Shown here in pieces: positions 25,552 to 34,223 of a stretch of DNA of 54,496 nt (within the stretch, counting starts at the first letter, position 1; each line of letters starts with the position of its first letter). The stretch is from Nitrospira sp. CG24C (GTDB taxonomy: Bacteria; Nitrospirota; Nitrospiria; Nitrospirales; Nitrospiraceae): NCBI GenBank assembly GCA_002869885.2, contig NEWR02000017.1, positions 1 through 54,496 on the forward strand, written 5' to 3'. Made by a program: the position numbers and the translations under genes. The notes beneath the pieces are model-generated. The model saw nothing but the letters and a program-made list of their open reading frames with translations. It was not told where the DNA came from and did not search any database.

Positions 25552-26679
25552 TTAGGGCACCCAGTCGGCGAGAAAAACATTAAACTCTCCAGGCGTCTTG
25601 GCCTGTCGATCCGATACCCAAACCAGTCTGGTACCGTCCGGCGAGAACATGGGAAAACTGTTGAATTGTCCCTCGAACGTCAGCCGTTCGAGGCCCTGCC
25701 CGTCCTCGCCGATCGCGTAGAGATGAAAGCTGGGCCGGCCTCCCTCACCCTTCGTTTCAATATTCGATGAGAAGATGATCCTTCTCCCGTCAGGGAAATA
25801 GAACGGCGAGAAATTCGAGGCGCCGTTCGACGTGACGAGCCGTTGCCCGCTTCCATCGGCGTTCATGACGTAAATTTCAAGTTGCCCCGGCTCCACCAGA
25901 CTCTGCTTGAGCAAGTCCCTGTACTTGTCGATCTCGGCCTGATCGGTGGGATGTGACGCCCGATAGACGATGCGCTTGCTGTCCGGCGAAAAAAACGCTC
26001 CGCCATCGTAGCCGATTTCGTGCGTCAACCGCCGGGGTTTCGAGCCGTCGAGATTCATGGCATAGAGATCCAAGTCTCCGTCTTTCACTGATGTCCAGAC
26101 GATCGTCTTGCCGTCCGGCGATATGGTCGCTTCCGCATCGTAGCCCGGTGTGGAGGTCAGCCGCTGCAGCTCCTGGCCGCCTATGTTCACAGCATAGATA
26201 TCGTAATCGTCCAACGCCCAGCGGTAGGCCCCCTCCCGCTTCGGCTTCGGCGGACAGTTCGGCGCCGACCCATGGGTCGACGAGTAGAGCACGCGGCGAT
26301 CCCCCGGGAAAAAGTATCCGCACGTCGTGGCCCCCGTGCCGGTGCTCACCAATCGAACAGCATCGCTATCCAGGTCCATCACATACATTTGATAACATCC
26401 CAACCCGGCGTCGGCCTGTTTGAGCGGGGCTGCATCGGTATCTTCCACCCAATCGTTTGTAGACTGGAAAATCAATTTAGTCCCGCTGAAGGAAAAGTAG
26501 GCTTCGGCATTCTGCCGGCCCACCGTCAGCTGGCGAATATTCTTCAGATGCCGCTCAGCCTGATGAGCGGGAACCACCCGAGCCTTCGACACAAGGTCCT
26601 CTGCCTGTCCCGCCTGTTCACCCAGGAACAGACAGACAAGTCCGATCACGCACCACCTACCGAATGGGATTGCCTGCAT
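25552..26679 (-). CDS. exported TolB-like beta-propeller (PD40) protein
   Basis: A 375-residue protein with signal peptide (MQAIPFGRWCVIGLVCLF, cleavage near AGQAE). PD40/WD40-like propeller repeats follow: ISPDGKTIVWTS, FSPDSKRIVYRAS, YFPDGRRIIFSS, FSPDGTRLVWVSD. This resembles the TolB C-terminal propeller but without a clear TolB N-domain. The ATG at 26679 has GGAGGT 8 nt upstream, inside the end of the truncated M1 gene that overlaps it. A 54-residue copy of its N-terminus survives at 27866-28028, showing that the locus was tandemly duplicated. Confidence 0.85.
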   Translation of the reverse strand: MQAIPFGRWCVIGLVCLFLGEQAGQAEDLVSKARVVPAHQAERHLKNIRQLTVGRQNAEAYFSFSGTKLIFQSTNDWVEDTDAAPLKQADAGLGCYQMYVMDLDSDAVRLVSTGTGATTCGYFFPGDRRVLYSSTHGSAPNCPPKPKREGAYRWALDDYDIYAVNIGGQELQRLTSTPGYDAEATISPDGKTIVWTSVKDGDLDLYAMNLDGSKPRRLTHEIGYDGGAFFSPDSKRIVYRASHPTDQAEIDKYRDLLKQSLVEPGQLEIYVMNADGSGQRLVTSNGASNFSPFYFPDGRRIIFSSNIETKGEGGRPSFHLYAIGEDGQGLERLTFEGQFNSFPMFSPDGTRLVWVSDRQAKTPGEFNVFLADWVP

Positions 26680-27856
26680 CGAGACGCACCTCCATACGAT
26701 CGCTGGCGAGCGGCCATTCCCCGCGGACAGCCACTGCTCCATCTTTGAACAGCACGAAACTATTCCATCCGTAAAAAAAGAGCAGCCGCGCGACCTTCGC
26801 CACGGCCTGTGGCGAGGCTGCATACAATACCGTGACGACGCTGCCTGGACGATCGACCCTATGACAACTGGCCAACAGGGCCAACCCTGCACCTTCGTGC
26901 TCCGTCCCCATCACGGTTACACCCCTCTCGTTCAAAGCTGCGCGCTCGCCGCAGTGATGGGTCAGGATCGATTGAATCCCCGAACGGGATTCTGGACCGC
27001 CCAATACTAACACCGAACCTTCCTGGGGCAATAGTCCATCCTGAGCCAGCGAGGCAATCGTCGTTCGCTCGCTGGCCGGTTTCGGCTGCTCCTGGGTTTC
27101 GATCCGCGCAACTATTTCACGAAACGGCGAGGGGTGGCCCGGCTCATCAGTAAACGCTGTCAGCACCGATCGGCGACGATCGGTGACATAATGATTGAGC
27201 ACTGGTGACAGCGATTGTCTGGCGATCCGCCGGAAAGTCATGAACTCAGGGTCGAGATCGATCGTGACCGGTCGCGCGGGCAAGGTCACAGAAATCGCCT
27301 CACGCAGGGAACGCAACGGCACAGTCAGGATCTGCTCGCGGCCATCCTCCATCCGAATCCGCATCTGGAGGGAAAGACGAAAGGGCTTGTTCGACTGGAC
27401 GATCGTGGCTTCCAGCTGAAAGGTCGGCGCCCCCACCACCCGACGGGCAGTGGCCTCCAGCAATGACAGAACCGGCGCCCCATCCTGTTCCAGCCATTGC
27501 GCGAAAAACCACCGGAGATCCTGCCGGCTCTCTTCTACGAAGACTCGTTCAAGATCGCGCCATTCCGCATGCCTGCCACGATACTGCGCTACCAAATTTT
27601 TTAGAGTCCGCCAAAATATCTCCTCTCCCACCTCCTCGCGTAGGAGGTGGAACAGCATGGCAGATTTTTGATAGCCGATAGCGTTGTCATGCTCATCCAA
27701 TTTCTGCGTGAATTGTGCGACTGGATAGTCCCGCTCCGGCGGCACGTGGAGATTGTAGCTCTGGACCATCAGGCGGCGCTGGTCCTGCGCCTGCGCGCGG
27801 TCTCCCATCAGTTCATGCCAGTAATAATTGGCCAGGTATGTCGTCAGACCCTCCAC
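26657..27856 (-). pseudogene. 5'-truncated second copy of the M1 peptidase gene
   Basis: An open frame of 399 codons matches the C-terminal half of the complete M1 gene at 28006-30258, with about 44 amino-acid differences (about 89% identity). It begins at a GTG corresponding to the Val before the third zinc-ligand Glu, so the HExxH motif and the whole N-terminal domain are absent and it cannot be a peptidase. The frame is free of stops and frameshifts. Its end overlaps the SD and start of the PD40 gene. It may be a decaying remnant or still expressed as a non-catalytic domain. Confidence 0.8.
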
Positions 27857-28028
27857 CCAATTCCCGCCCCACCGTCAGCTGGCGAATATTCTTCAGATGC
27901 CGCTCAGCCTGATGAGCGGGAACCACCCGAGCCTTCGACACAAGATCCTCTGCCTGTCCCTGCTGCTCACCCAGCAACAGCAAGACGAGTCCGATCATGC
28001 ACCACTTACCGAACGGGATTGCTTGCAT
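27813..28028 (-). pseudogene. truncated N-terminal copy of the PD40 gene
   Basis: From the ATG at 28028 the first 54 codons match the start of the PD40 protein, including signal peptide (MQAIPFGKWCMIGLVLLLLG). At the duplication joint the frame runs into M1 sequence in the wrong frame and stops after 17 more codons. It retains the GGAGGT SD upstream. If translated it would be a short secreted peptide. Confidence 0.8.
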
Positions 28029-30258
28029 CGAGACGCACCTCCGTACGATCGCTGGCGAGCGGCCACTCCCCGCGGGCAGCCACCGCTCCCTCTTTGAACA
28101 GCACGAAACTATTCCATCCGTAAAAAAAGAGCAGCCGCGCCACCTTCGCCGCAGCCTGTTGCGAAGCCGCATACAACACCGTCACGACGCTGCCTGGACG
28201 ATCGACCCTATGGCAACTAGCCAGCAGGGCCACCCCTGCCCCTTCGTGCGTCGTCTCCATCACGGTCACACCCCTATCGTTCAGGGTCGCCCGCTCGCCG
28301 CAATGATGGGCCAGGATCGACTGAATTCTCTGACGGGATTCCAGGCCGCCCAATACTAACACCGAACCTTCCTGAGGCAATAGTCCATCTGGAGCCAGCG
28401 AGGCAAGCGCCGTTCGCTCGCCGGCCGGTTTCTGTTGCTCCTGGGTTTCGATGCGCGCAACTATTTCACGAAACGGCGAGGAGTGGCCCGGCTCATCTGT
28501 AAACGCTGTCAGCACCGATCGCTGTCGATCGGTGACATAATGATTGAGCACCGGCGACAGCGCCTGCCGAGGGATGCGCCGGAAGGCCATGAACTCGGGA
28601 TCGAGATCAATCGAGATCGGTCGCGCCGGCAAGGTCACGGAGATCGCCTCACGCAGGGAACGCAACGGCACAGTCAGAATTTGCTCGCGGTCACCCTCCA
28701 TACGAACCCGCATTTGGAGGGGAAGGCGGAAGGGTTTGTTCGATTGGACAATCGTGGCTTCCAGCTGAAAGGCCGACGCCCCCACCACTGGACGGGCAGT
28801 GGCCTCCGGCAACGACAGAACCGGCGCCCCATCCTGTTCCAGCCATTGCGCGAAAAACCACCGGAGATCCTGGTGGCTCTCTTCTACGAAGACTCGTTCA
28901 AGATCGCGCCATTCCACATGTCTACCACGATACTGCGCCACCAAACTTTTCAGAGTCCGCCAAAATACCTCCTCTCCCACTTCCTGGCGCAGGAGGTGAA
29001 ACAGCATGGCGGCCTTTTGATAGCCAATGGCATTATCATGCTCGTCCAATTTCTGCGTGAATTGTGCGACTGGATAGTCCCGCTCCGGCGGCACGTGGAG
29101 ATTGTAGCCCTGCACCATCAGACGGCGCTGCTCCTGTGCCTGCGCGCGGTCTCCCATCAGTTCATGCCAGTAATAATTGGCCAGGTATGTCGTCAGACCC
29201 TCCACCCAATTCCCGCGCTCGGCGCGATTGAAGACAGCATTGCCGATCCACGAATGTACGATCTCGTGACCGAGCGCGTAGGGCTGCACATAATGCCGCT
29301 TAATGATGCCGCTCCCCAGCAGGGTAAACGAAGGCATGCCGAGCCCGCTCGCAAAGAAGTTCTCCACCACGGCGAACTTCTCGAACGGATAGGGGCCCAA
29401 CAGAGGAATATAGGCGTCCAAGTAACGCGCGGTGGCATTGAGGTATTCCTCTGCCAGATTCGCATCTTCAGGGAAGAGATAGGTCGAGAGCAGAATCCGC
29501 TGGCCGGTTTTGGCCGTCCAGTCGCGTGACATTGAGACAAATATATTCGCCACGAGCGTGAGGGCTTCGCTCGGCTGTGTCACGATCCATTCCGTCATCA
29601 CCATGTTATCGTCGCGGCAAAGCCAAGCGGGACAAGCACGCGATTCACCGGACTTTCCTTGGGTCACAACAGTCCACCCAGCCGGCACGGCGACTTGCAA
29701 TGCATAGGTACTCAGCGATTCCGGGACATCGGGATACCAGGAGCTTTCGCTGCTGATATAGACGCCTTCCGGCCCGATATGTCCGGCAGTCTCACTGGGC
29801 GTCACAAAACGAAGATGGCGCGGATCTCGCGGCGGATCGTTGATGACGCCATGGTAGTGCACATCCAGCGTCACTAGTCCGGCGGGTACGGCCTGAGAAG
29901 GGATAAGAATCTGTTGCGCCGACTCCGGCAAAGAACCATGCTCGATTTTGAACGGCACATCCTGAAGCGAGACCTTCGCCTCGGCCGATGTCTGTATGAG
30001 TATCAGGCGATCGAGCTGGAGTGTGGGGGCGAGAGAAAAACGAATCGGAATCTTCTGCTGCGGCACTTCAAGGGTCAGCCGGTCCTTCGCGATGAGGACA
30101 TGCTGCTCAGGGACGATCTGTACGAATAACTCATGATGCCGGATGGCGACTCGCGGCAGGACCGGGTCGGCGGCACGGGCAATATCGATCGCGCCATAGC
30201 TCAGGAGTGCGGCGAGAAACAGACAGGAAAAAGTAACGATTCTGCTTCCGATTGGCAT
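28006..30258 (-). CDS. exported M1-type metallopeptidase (aminopeptidase N-like)
   Basis: A 750-residue protein with an N-terminal signal sequence (SCLFLAALLSYGAIDIARA). The N-terminal beta domain precedes a gluzincin catalytic centre: HEIVHSWIGN (331-335) and the third ligand Glu353 in WVEGLTTYLANYYW. The spacing is one residue shorter than the usual HExxH-x18-E. The exopeptidase GxMEN loop is replaced by GLGMPSFTLLG. It is therefore a divergent M1 member, perhaps not a classical aminopeptidase. I chose ATG 30258, 11 nt after the response-regulator stop; no strong SD. It lies upstream of the PD40 genes, with which it was duplicated. Confidence 0.85.
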   Translation of the reverse strand: MPIGSRIVTFSCLFLAALLSYGAIDIARAADPVLPRVAIRHHELFVQIVPEQHVLIAKDRLTLEVPQQKIPIRFSLAPTLQLDRLILIQTSAEAKVSLQDVPFKIEHGSLPESAQQILIPSQAVPAGLVTLDVHYHGVINDPPRDPRHLRFVTPSETAGHIGPEGVYISSESSWYPDVPESLSTYALQVAVPAGWTVVTQGKSGESRACPAWLCRDDNMVMTEWIVTQPSEALTLVANIFVSMSRDWTAKTGQRILLSTYLFPEDANLAEEYLNATARYLDAYIPLLGPYPFEKFAVVENFFASGLGMPSFTLLGSGIIKRHYVQPYALGHEIVHSWIGNAVFNRAERGNWVEGLTTYLANYYWHELMGDRAQAQEQRRLMVQGYNLHVPPERDYPVAQFTQKLDEHDNAIGYQKAAMLFHLLRQEVGEEVFWRTLKSLVAQYRGRHVEWRDLERVFVEESHQDLRWFFAQWLEQDGAPVLSLPEATARPVVGASAFQLEATIVQSNKPFRLPLQMRVRMEGDREQILTVPLRSLREAISVTLPARPISIDLDPEFMAFRRIPRQALSPVLNHYVTDRQRSVLTAFTDEPGHSSPFREIVARIETQEQQKPAGERTALASLAPDGLLPQEGSVLVLGGLESRQRIQSILAHHCGERATLNDRGVTVMETTHEGAGVALLASCHRVDRPGSVVTVLYAASQQAAAKVARLLFFYGWNSFVLFKEGAVAARGEWPLASDRTEVRLDASNPVR

Positions 30259-30268
30259 CGGAAGAGTT

Positions 30269-31045
30269 TTAGCATTCGCGACAGACGAGCACAAGCTGGA
30301 TGGATGTCAACAATTGCTCCAAGTCGATCGGTTTCCCGATAACTTCTTGCGGCCCCAGGGCCCAGGCTTCATCGAGAATATCTTCGTCGTGACTCCCGGT
30401 GATGAGGATCACTCCACCGGCATAGTCACGTTGACGGAGTTGTCGGAGCGCCTCGGCGCCGTCCATACCCGGCAAAAATAGATCGAGAAGGATCAGATCC
30501 GGAGGTGCTTGCTCTACCATCGCGAGGGCATCGGAGCCGTCTTTCACGCCAAGTGCCCGATAGCCTCGGAGACTGAGAAACTGAACGAGCAAGTCGCGGA
30601 TCAACGGCTCATCATCGACGACAAGGATCGTTTCCCCCATATCGGCTACGCTGCCCGATGCCCGCAGAGATGAAGGAGGTTTAGCCGGAAGCTGTACCAC
30701 CCGATTGACGGATGCGACCAGCACATCGAGCGACAGGCCCTTTCGGATAAAGTCGGTCACGCATAATCCGCGTGCTTGATTTTCCTGCTCCTCGGTCGCT
30801 CCGCCACCCAGAATGATTACCGCCGCTTGGGGATCGTATGCACGGATTTCTTTGAGGACGGTCAGCCCGTCCATTTCAGGCATGCGAAGATCGAGAATGG
30901 TGACGCGCGGGGCATGCTGGCGAAAGAGAGTCAGTCCTTCAAACCCGCTCGTCGCCGACAGCACCTGATACCCATTTCGGTTGAAGACGGACTTAATCAG
31001 ATCGCAATTCATGCGATCGTCGTCGATGACCAGAAGCTTGACCAT
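30269..31045 (-). CDS. response regulator with two receiver domains and no output domain
   Basis: 258 residues. Receiver 1 spans about 2-118: acidic pocket IDDD, phospho-acceptor D52 in ILDLRMPEMDG, K102 in FIRKG. Its conserved Thr/Ser position is Gly (VIILGGG), so signalling may be altered. Receiver 2 spans about 138-256 and is complete: VVDDEP, LLDLFLPGMDG, LITGS, GKPID. There is no DNA-binding or enzymatic domain, so it probably acts by protein contact or phosphorelay. No kinase gene is nearby. The M1 peptidase gene follows after 10 bp and may be co-transcribed. Confidence 0.9.
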   Translation of the reverse strand: MVKLLVIDDDRMNCDLIKSVFNRNGYQVLSATSGFEGLTLFRQHAPRVTILDLRMPEMDGLTVLKEIRAYDPQAAVIILGGGATEEQENQARGLCVTDFIRKGLSLDVLVASVNRVVQLPAKPPSSLRASGSVADMGETILVVDDEPLIRDLLVQFLSLRGYRALGVKDGSDALAMVEQAPPDLILLDLFLPGMDGAEALRQLRQRDYAGGVILITGSHDEDILDEAWALGPQEVIGKPIDLEQLLTSIQLVLVCREC

Positions 31046-31127
31046 GGCTCAGCCTAGCACAGGCGATGCCGACGGAGAAGAAAATGAAGGGATCTCACCG
31101 GGGGCGACGCGGACTGCCACGCAAGAT

Positions 31128-31227
31128 AGGCTGAGGTCAAGGTTGAGCGAAGAATTGACTGCCTTCATCTCAACCTTAGCCTGAACCTTAACCTTCCATA
31201 ATGCTGGTGAACTTTTTCAGCATCCTG
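31128..31227 (+). repeat. composite repeat F: short-word hairpin plus 25-bp element end
   Basis: 31128-31195 is a stem-loop of AGGCTGAGGTCAAGGTTGAG against CTCAACCTTAGCCT words. 31203-31227 is GCTGGTGAACTTTTTCAGCA..., the end of the 124-bp element, and it stops exactly at the ftsY stop codon (31228). Confidence 0.75.
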
Positions 31228-32166
31228 TTATGCGGAGGGCGGCGCCGATGTCCCGATGAGCGCGTCCACGAACGCGTCGCTCTTGAAATCCTGCAGATCC
31301 TCAACTGACTCCCCGACTCCGATGAGCCTCACGGGCAACTTGAGTTCCTCGGCAATCGCGACGACGATCCCTCCGCGAGCAGTGCCGTCGAGCTTCGTCA
31401 GGACCAAACCGGTAACACCGACCGCTTGATGGAATTGACGGGCTTGGGACAGCGCGTTTTGCCCAACCGTGGCGTCCAGTACGAGGAGCACCTCGTGCGG
31501 TGCGCCAGGCAATTCCTGCCCAATGACGCGGGTAATTTTGCGGAGTTCGTCCATGAGATTCGATTTCGTGTGCAGCCGACCGGCTGTATCGATCAAGACA
31601 ACGTCCACCTGTCGCGCTTTCGCTGCGGCAATCCCATCGAACGCAACAGCGGCCGGGTCGGCTCCGTGGCGGTGACGAATCACATCGACGCCGACTCGGT
31701 CGGCCCAGACTTGCAACTGATCAATCGCCGCCGCGCGAAAGGTATCGGCTGCTACCAGCAACGGCGCCTTTCCCGCCTGCACCAGCCGTTGTGCGATCTT
31801 GGCAATCGTGGTGGTCTTGCCGACACCGTTTACGCCCACCGCCAGGATGACAAAGGGCTTGGGGCCTTTCGCAAGGAGAGACTCCAACGATAGCCCTTGC
31901 ACGGGCGTCAGCACATCGAGCAGGGTGTCCCGCAATACTCTATGAACCTGACCAGGTTGTGAGGCATCGGTCCCTTGAAGCTGTTTCTTGAGACGCTCCA
32001 ACACGCGATCTACGACGCTGGTACCGAGATCGGAGGCGATGAGGGCCGCTTCGAATTCTTCCAACAGGGCAGGATCCGCCGCACGGCCAAGCAGCCGATC
32101 CATGGACCCGCGAACAACATCGCGCGTTTTGGTAAGCCCGTCGCTCAGTCGCTGCAACCATCCCAT
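31228..32166 (-). CDS. ftsY: signal recognition particle receptor FtsY
   Basis: 312 residues: the N domain (about 1-95) and SRP GTPase G domain with P-loop AVGVNGVGKTTT (109-120), DTFRAAA, VLIDTAGR and TKLDGTARGG. The acidic A domain of E. coli FtsY is absent, as in many bacteria. It docks ribosome-SRP complexes at the membrane for co-translational insertion. The gene is bracketed by an isolated element end at its stop and a full 124-bp element (copy C) upstream. Confidence 0.95.
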   Translation of the reverse strand: MGWLQRLSDGLTKTRDVVRGSMDRLLGRAADPALLEEFEAALIASDLGTSVVDRVLERLKKQLQGTDASQPGQVHRVLRDTLLDVLTPVQGLSLESLLAKGPKPFVILAVGVNGVGKTTTIAKIAQRLVQAGKAPLLVAADTFRAAAIDQLQVWADRVGVDVIRHRHGADPAAVAFDGIAAAKARQVDVVLIDTAGRLHTKSNLMDELRKITRVIGQELPGAPHEVLLVLDATVGQNALSQARQFHQAVGVTGLVLTKLDGTARGGIVVAIAEELKLPVRLIGVGESVEDLQDFKSDAFVDALIGTSAPPSA

Positions 32167-32185
32167 AATTCTACTCGTGATCTAG

Positions 32186-32309
32186 CAGGATGCTGAAAAA
32201 GTCCGCCAGCAGCGTTCTCGCATCGTTCAAACCCTCAACGTACCCCAGAGGGTACGCCTCGGGCCTTCACTCGCTGCGGCCTTGCTGGACAGCCTTTTTG
32301 AGCATCCTG
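32186..32309 (+). repeat. 124-bp palindromic dispersed element, copy C
   Basis: Full copy, CAGGATGCTGAAAAAGTCCG to the matching inverted end AGCATCCTG, with central GTACCCCAGAGGGTAC. It lies between ybeY and ftsY on the non-coding side of both. Confidence 0.9.
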
Positions 32310-32377
32310 CAGAAGTCTTCCCCAATTGTGCTCACATACCCACCATCGAAACTCTCGCTTCTCAATATGATCTTCCC

Positions 32378-32899
32378 TCAGCCTGCCCGGTTCATCAACC
32401 GCGCAATCGACCGAAGAATCATCCCTTCACGACGATGCATCCGGCGCGCTTCTTTCTCGCCCCGCTCATGATCGTAGCCGCAAAGATGCAGAATGCCATG
32501 GACCAGCAAGCAGGCGAGCTCCTCGTCCAGGGACCGTCTGGCTTCTTTCGCCTGTCGCCACGCCGTGGGGATCGAGATCACCACATCGCCCAGCATATCC
32601 GGCATGAGATGAGCGGCTGGGGACAGGAGTATCTTCCGTTTCACTCGTAGCCCCTTGCCTCTTGCCCCTCGCCTCTTGCCCGCGTGAACGTCTCGCATGG
32701 CAAAGGCCAACACGTCGGTCGTGCGATCCTTGCCTCGATATCGGCGGTTGAGACCCCGCATCCGCTGATCGCCCACGAACAGGATGCCCAGCTCCGCCGA
32801 CGTTTCCCCAACATCGGCAAGAATCTCCCGAGCCGATCGTTCCAGGCGCGCCTGGTCATATGTGATACGTCGAACCTGGCTCCGCATATGGATCAGCAT
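32378..32899 (-). CDS. ybeY: endoribonuclease YbeY with a low-complexity insert
   Basis: 173 residues. The zinc site HGILHLCGYDH is complete, and NRRYRGKDRTTDVLAFAM and LGDVVIS are the conserved family blocks. YbeY acts in 16S rRNA 3'-end maturation and ribosome quality control. Between those two blocks lie about 17-25 extra residues (AGKRRGARGKGLRVKRK) encoded by repeated GGCAAGAGGC/GGGGCAAGAGG words at 32630-32683. The family normally has a short loop here. The insert looks like an in-frame repeat insertion. Weak SD at the ATG. phoH precedes ybeY on the same strand, a common pairing. Confidence 0.92.
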   Translation of the reverse strand: MLIHMRSQVRRITYDQARLERSAREILADVGETSAELGILFVGDQRMRGLNRRYRGKDRTTDVLAFAMRDVHAGKRRGARGKGLRVKRKILLSPAAHLMPDMLGDVVISIPTAWRQAKEARRSLDEELACLLVHGILHLCGYDHERGEKEARRMHRREGMILRSIARLMNRAG

Positions 32900-33051
32900 T
32901 GTAACAACTCAGGGGTTCAGGCTGAAGGCCGAAGGTTATACATCATCTCGTAAGGCACAAATTAAGCCGTTCAAATGCTCGAAGTTGTGTGTGGTCACGC
33001 ATGCTGGACTCCTGAAAGCCTTCAGCCTATCTACCTAGTAATTGCCCTGAA

Positions 33052-34122
33052 TCAATGCGACTGGCCCCAAGGGCCCGTGAGCGGTGAAGAAGAAGTGGCA
33101 GGCTTCGGCTGCTTATTTTGCGGCGCAGATGACGGTCGCCGCCCAGTTGTGCCAGATGAGGGGCCGGAAGACTGAGCAGGGTTCTGATGCTGATCGTAGG
33201 CTTTGATAATGTCCTGCACCAACTTGTGGCGGACCACGTCCCGCTCGTCGAAATAGACGAATTCGATGCCCTCGACGTCGCGCAGAATCTCCCGCACCTC
33301 AATCAGGCCGGAGACCCGTTCAGGCGGCAGATCCACCTGCGTGATGTCGCCCGTAACAACCACCTTGGAATGGAAACCAAGCCGGGTGAGAAACATCTTC
33401 ATCTGCTCCGCCGTGGCGTTCTGCGCTTCGTCGAGAATGACGAACGAATCGTTCAATGTACGGCCCCGCATAAAGCCGAGCGGCGCAATCTCGATGTCGC
33501 CCCGCTCGATCGCGCGCGTAGCCCGTTCCATATCCATCATGTCGAACAAGGCATCGTACAGGGGGCGGAGATAGGGATTCACTTTGGCATACATATCGCC
33601 GGGCAAAAAGCCGATCTTTTCGCCCGCCTCAACAGCCGGCCGCGCGAGAATGATGCGGCTCACTTCTTTCTTCATGAGGGCACTGACCGCCATCGCCATA
33701 GCCAAATAAGTTTTGCCGGTCCCAGCGGGGCCGATACCGATCACGATGTCGTGCGTCTCAATGGCTTCGATATAGGCTTTTTGCGTCGGCGTTTTTGGCG
33801 CGACGAATCGTTTCTTGGTGACGATGGTCGCGGCGTTGGAGAGAAGTTCTTTGATCGGAGTCTCGGGACTCTGCCGGAGCGCGCTCAAAGCATGGGTAAT
33901 GTCGTCCGGCTGAAGGACCATCCCGTCATTGGCAAGGGTGGCGAGTTCCGTGAGGACGCGTTCTGCGTGGCGAGTGGCGTCTGCCGTACCGTCGAGGGTG
34001 AGTTCTTCTCCGCGCGCCGAGAGGCGCACACCGAGGTCTTCTTCGATCAGCTTGAGGTGCTGGTCGTGGTGACCGAACAGTACGGCGGTATTGGTGCCTT
34101 CTCTAAGTTTAAGTTTACGCAC
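33052..34122 (-). CDS. PhoH family ATPase
   Basis: About 356 residues. The N-terminal KH-like segment (about 10-90) is followed by a PhoH ATPase domain: Walker A GIGPAGTGKT (129-138), ARPAVEAGEKIGFLPGD, Walker B FVILDEAQNAT, and VVTGDITQVDLP. The C-terminal 45 residues are Ser/Pro/Gln-rich and likely disordered. PhoH proteins are thought to act in RNA metabolism with YbeY, encoded just downstream. The start is probably GTG 34122 (MRKLKLREGTN), because the longer frame to 34170 runs through a palindrome. Confidence 0.92.
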   Translation of the reverse strand: MRKLKLREGTNTAVLFGHHDQHLKLIEEDLGVRLSARGEELTLDGTADATRHAERVLTELATLANDGMVLQPDDITHALSALRQSPETPIKELLSNAATIVTKKRFVAPKTPTQKAYIEAIETHDIVIGIGPAGTGKTYLAMAMAVSALMKKEVSRIILARPAVEAGEKIGFLPGDMYAKVNPYLRPLYDALFDMMDMERATRAIERGDIEIAPLGFMRGRTLNDSFVILDEAQNATAEQMKMFLTRLGFHSKVVVTGDITQVDLPPERVSGLIEVREILRDVEGIEFVYFDERDVVRHKLVQDIIKAYDQHQNPAQSSGPSSGTTGRRPSSAPQNKQPKPATSSSPLTGPWGQSH

Positions 34123-34140
34123 GCGTGATGAGCAGAACCT

Positions 34141-34159
34141 CCACCAGTAATACTGGTGG
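34141..34159 (-). promoter_or_regulatory. perfect 9-bp palindrome upstream of phoH
   Basis: CCACCAGTA-A-TACTGGTGG, two perfect 9-bp arms with one base between, 18-37 nt upstream of the phoH GTG. The tight spacing fits a dimeric repressor operator better than an RNA hairpin. Role is inferred. Confidence 0.4.
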
Positions 34160-34223
34160 CATTGTAGCAAACAAGGAAAAGCCGTGACAAGGGAAAGGGA
34201 TTAAGCGGGCAGACAGAGGATAC

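Larger units (their letters stand above)
26525..29212. repeat. tandem direct duplication of about 1.35 kb
   Basis: The unit from about 26525 to 27865 (start of the PD40 gene plus the C-terminal half of the M1 gene) is repeated at about 27870 to 29212. Sampled stretches differ at under a tenth of bases by eye. The novel joint lies near 27862-27872, where M1 sequence (CCACCCAATTCCCG) meets PD40 sequence (CCCACCGTCAGCTGG). Confidence 0.85.

Noticed and set aside
27813-28172. Independent 119-codon gene between the M1 copies
   Set aside because: From 28028 it is a truncated copy of the PD40 gene start, and the upstream part overlaps the full M1 gene out of frame.
33187-34128. Long plus-strand ORF (313 codons) opposite phoH
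   Set aside because: Antisense of a conserved ATPase; composition is that of a shadow frame.
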